Assembly (NCBI RefSeq): GCF_010731655.1
Contig: NZ_AP022619.1
Coordinates: forward strand, 4,464,001 to 4,528,000
Direction: 5' to 3'
Source of the DNA: Mycobacterium paraseoulense
GTDB taxonomy: Bacteria > Actinomycetota > Actinomycetes > Mycobacteriales > Mycobacteriaceae
Length of the DNA stretch: 64,000 bases
Shown here: piece by piece, positions 61,667 through 64,000 of the stretch
Position numbering within the stretch: the stretch's first letter is position 1
How the letters are laid out: every line of letters starts with the position of its first letter
Notes under the pieces: model-generated
Databases searched by the model: none
What the model was told of the DNA's origin: nothing
What the model saw: the letters and a program-made list of their open reading frames with translations, nothing else
Program-made: the position numbers and the translations under genes

Positions 61667-63051
61667 TTCGGTCCGGATCAGCCTGTCTCACAGCGGCTTT
61701 AGCGGCCATGCTGTGGACGTGCCCGGCGGCCATGGCGATCGAGGCGCCGAAGGTCGATCCGGGTGTCCAGCCGCCCAGCGGCGCCGCCGGCCCCGTGCAG
61801 CCGATGGAGCAACGCGGCCCGTGCAGCGTCGCCGGGGTCATCCCCGGCAGCGACCCCGCGGCCGTCACGCCCAGCCAGGCGACGCTGAATCTGCCCGGGG
61901 CATGGCAATTCTCGCGCGGTGACGGCCAGCTGGTGGCGGTGCTCGACACCGGGGTGAGGCCGGGCCCGCGGCTGCCCAACGTCGATCCGGGCGGCGACTT
62001 CGTCGAGACGACCGACGGCCTGACGGATTGCGACGGCCACGGCACCCTGGTCGCCGGCCTGATCGCGGGCCAGCCCGGAGATGACGGTTTTGCCGGCGTG
62101 GCGCCGGCGGCGCGGGTGGTGTCGATCAGGACGACGTCGGCCAAGTTCTCGCCGCGCACGCCCGGCGGCGACCCGCTGATGGCGCGCGCCTCCTCCGACG
62201 TCACGACGCTGGGCCGGGCGATCGTGCACGCGGCCGACCTCGGCGCGCGGGTGATCGACATCTCCACGCTCACTTGCCTGCCCGCCGACCGGCCCGTGGA
62301 TCAGGCGGCGCTGGGGGCGGCGATCCGCTACGCGGCGGTCGACAAGGACGCGGTGATCGTGGCCGCCGCCGGCAACACCGGACCGACCGGGTCGGTCGCC
62401 GGCGGAACGTCCTGCGAGTCCAACCCGCTCACCGACCTGAGCCGCCCGGACGATCCGCGCAACTGGGCCGGCGTCACCTCGATGTCCATCCCGTCGATGT
62501 GGCAGCCGTACGTGCTGTCGGTGGCCTCCCTGACACCGGACGGCCAGCCGTCGAAATTCACCATGGCCGGCCCGTGGGTGGGCATCGCCGCGCCCGGCGA
62601 ACGCATCGTGTCGATCGGCAACGGCGACGGCGGCGGCCTGGCCAACGGGCTGCCCGACGAACACCAGCAACAGGTTGCGCTCACCGGCACCAGCTACGCG
62701 GCCGGCTACGTGGCCGGCGTCGCGGCTCTGGTCCGCAGCAAGTACCCCGACCTCAACGCCGCGCAGGTGGTGCATCGCCTCACCGCGACCGCGCACAACG
62801 GCGCGAGGGCGCCGTCCAATGTCGTCGGCGCCGGCAGCGTGGATCCGGTGGCGGCCCTGACCTGGCAGCTGCCCGCGGGCAACCAGCCTGCCGGCGCGCC
62901 GGTCAAGCCGGTCGCCGTCCCGCCGGCACCCGCACCCCAGGACACCACCCCGCGGACCGTCGCGCTGGCCGGAACCGCCGCGCTGGCCGTGCTTGTCGCG
63001 GCCGCGGGCGCCGTCGCCGCCACCCGCCGTCGAAAGGACCCCACCCCGTGA
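61663..63051 (+). CDS. mycP3: ESX-3 mycosin protease MycP3
   Basis: A 462-aa membrane-anchored subtilisin-like serine protease that stabilises the ESX complex. It has a signal peptide (cleavage after AMA, about residue 25) and the catalytic triad Asp in LVAVLDTGV, His in DCDGHGTLVA and Ser in TGTSYAAGYVAG. The oxyanion Asn lies in VAAAGNTGP. A Pro-rich linker and C-terminal span (TVALAGTAALAVLVAAAGAV) end in a basic tail. Both ends overlap neighbours by 4 bp. Equals Rv0291. Confidence 0.95.
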   Translation: MIRSGSACLTAALAAMLWTCPAAMAIEAPKVDPGVQPPSGAAGPVQPMEQRGPCSVAGVIPGSDPAAVTPSQATLNLPGAWQFSRGDGQLVAVLDTGVRPGPRLPNVDPGGDFVETTDGLTDCDGHGTLVAGLIAGQPGDDGFAGVAPAARVVSIRTTSAKFSPRTPGGDPLMARASSDVTTLGRAIVHAADLGARVIDISTLTCLPADRPVDQAALGAAIRYAAVDKDAVIVAAAGNTGPTGSVAGGTSCESNPLTDLSRPDDPRNWAGVTSMSIPSMWQPYVLSVASLTPDGQPSKFTMAGPWVGIAAPGERIVSIGNGDGGGLANGLPDEHQQQVALTGTSYAAGYVAGVAALVRSKYPDLNAAQVVHRLTATAHNGARAPSNVVGAGSVDPVAALTWQLPAGNQPAGAPVKPVAVPPAPAPQDTTPRTVALAGTAALAVLVAAAGAVAATRRRKDPTP

Positions 63052-64000
63052 GCCTGCTGCGCTGGATACCCACCCCCGGACCCGGCCGGATCACCCTGGC
63101 GCTGCTGGCGATCGTGCCCGCGGTGATGGCCTACCCCTGGCGATCGCCGCGCGACTACTGGCTGCTCGGCATCGCAGCGGCCGTGGTGCTCGTGCTCTTC
63201 GGCTGCTGGCGCGGCTTGTATGTCACCACGCTGCTGCGCCGCCGGCTGGCGATCCTGGGCCGCGGCGAGCGGGCCGCCCCCGAATCCGCCACCGCGACAA
63301 CGGCTCTGCTGCGGGTCGGGGCGCCGGGCGCGGACCCCGGCGTGCTGCCGCTGCTGGCCCGCTACCTGGACCGGTACGGCATCCGCGCGGACAAGATCCG
63401 GATCACCAGCCGCGACAATGCAGCCGATGCGTCCAGGCGCGAGACGTGGATCGGGATCACCATCTCGGCCACCGACAACCTGGCCGCGTTGCGGGCGCGC
63501 TCGGAACGCATCCCGTTGCGCGAGACCGCGCAGGTGGTGGCGCGCCGGCTGGCCGACCACCTGCGCGAGCTCGGCTGGGACGTCACCAGCGTCGCGCCCG
63601 ACGACGTCCCGCGGTTGCTCACCTCCAACGCCCGCGAGCGGTGGTCCGCGGTGCAACGCGGCGCCTCGGATTACCTTGCGGCATACCAGATCCAGGTGGA
63701 CGGTGGGTTGGCGGAGACGCTCGAGGCGATTCGCGCGCATCCGGCGCGCGAGACGTGCGCGGCGCTGGAGATCGCCGGCGACGGGACCCGCCTCACCGTC
63801 GCCGCCGCGTGCGCCTTCTTGACCGACACGCCGCCGGAACGGACCGCGCCGCCCGCCGGCCTGACCGCGCAGCGCGGCAACCAGCGGCCGGCGCTTCAGG
63901 CGCTGGACCTGCTGTCCACCCGGCGGCTCGACGGGCACGTCGACGCCCCGGCTGGCTTGCTGGCGGAGCTGGACTGGACGGCCGTGGTGGGCGCGGCCCC
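63048..64000 (+). CDS. eccE3: ESX-3 membrane protein EccE3, 3' end cut by window
   Basis: The GTG at 63048 overlaps the mycP3 stop. The frame stays open to the window end (317 codons), close to the about 331 residues of M. tuberculosis EccE3, so only some 15-20 codons should be missing. The translation starts VSLLRWIPTPGPGRITLALL, with two membrane spans in the first 65 residues, then a cytoplasmic domain with RYLDRYGIRADKIRITSR and ARRLADHLRELGWDV. EccE lies at the periphery of the ESX core complex. Equals Rv0292. Confidence 0.93.
   Translation, partial: MSLLRWIPTPGPGRITLALLAIVPAVMAYPWRSPRDYWLLGIAAAVVLVLFGCWRGLYVTTLLRRRLAILGRGERAAPESATATTALLRVGAPGADPGVLPLLARYLDRYGIRADKIRITSRDNAADASRRETWIGITISATDNLAALRARSERIPLRETAQVVARRLADHLRELGWDVTSVAPDDVPRLLTSNARERWSAVQRGASDYLAAYQIQVDGGLAETLEAIRAHPARETCAALEIAGDGTRLTVAAACAFLTDTPPERTAPPAGLTAQRGNQRPALQALDLLSTRRLDGHVDAPAGLLAELDWTAVVGAA

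Overview
The window is about 64 kb of high-GC actinobacterial DNA. It reads as a chromosomal segment of a slow-growing Mycobacterium. Most genes match, in order and strand, my memory of the M. tuberculosis stretch fadA2 (Rv0243) to eccE3 (Rv0292), with insertions and losses that suggest a M. avium-complex-like species. The species call is inference; the mycobacterial call rests on PE/PPE proteins, a complete ESX-3 locus, FadD/FadE sets and gene order.

Layout. 1-3256: fadA2 3' part and convergent fadE5, separated by two strong hairpin terminators. 3699-9007: a flavin reductase, a 51-aa protein, a succinate dehydrogenase operon (B, A, membrane anchor), a small conserved protein and an Hsp20 chaperone. 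9235-16105: nitrogen block with nirBD, a TetR-like protein lacking its DNA-binding half, a sirohydrochlorin-chelatase-like protein (siroheme is the NirB cofactor), a HemD-winged-helix regulator (NnaR type) and narK3. 16428-21319: pxpC/pxpB without pxpA, a siderophore-binding-type lipoprotein, a TetR regulator and narU. 21326-29080: LigD-type polymerase, fadD2, a ribbon-helix-helix protein, a secreted His/Gly/Trp-rich peptide, fadE6 and an alpha/beta hydrolase. 29193-35132: VOC protein, membrane protein, two tandem HxxxDG acyltransferases, TetR, and a DUF2236 protein.

35227-64000 is the ESX-3 neighbourhood. A PPE gene with a Zur-type operator is followed by a block at 36860-46336 that I do not recall from this position in M. 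tuberculosis, then the SAM methyltransferase, a second PPE gene, and the ESX-3 operon eccA3-eccB3-eccC3-PE5-PPE4-esxG-esxH-espG3-eccD3-mycP3-eccE3 (cut by the window end). The eccA3 upstream region carries a perfect Zur-type palindrome, two IdeR-like boxes and a strong hairpin.

The block at 36860-46336 is the best candidate for an undescribed system. It encodes a DUF4333 protein, a FHA plus XRE-type helix-turn-helix protein, an unknown proline-rich protein, two proteins with four-cysteine PknH-type sensor domains, two paralogous lipoproteins, and a Ser/Thr kinase whose extracellular part is a siderophore/B12-type periplasmic binding domain. Two related long palindromes (half-site TGCAAYG) lie in its two divergent promoter regions. 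The working model is inference: a ligand-sensing kinase signals through phosphothreonine to the FHA-HTH protein, which controls the cluster. It sits beside ESX-3, a secretion system whose known role is iron and zinc homeostasis.
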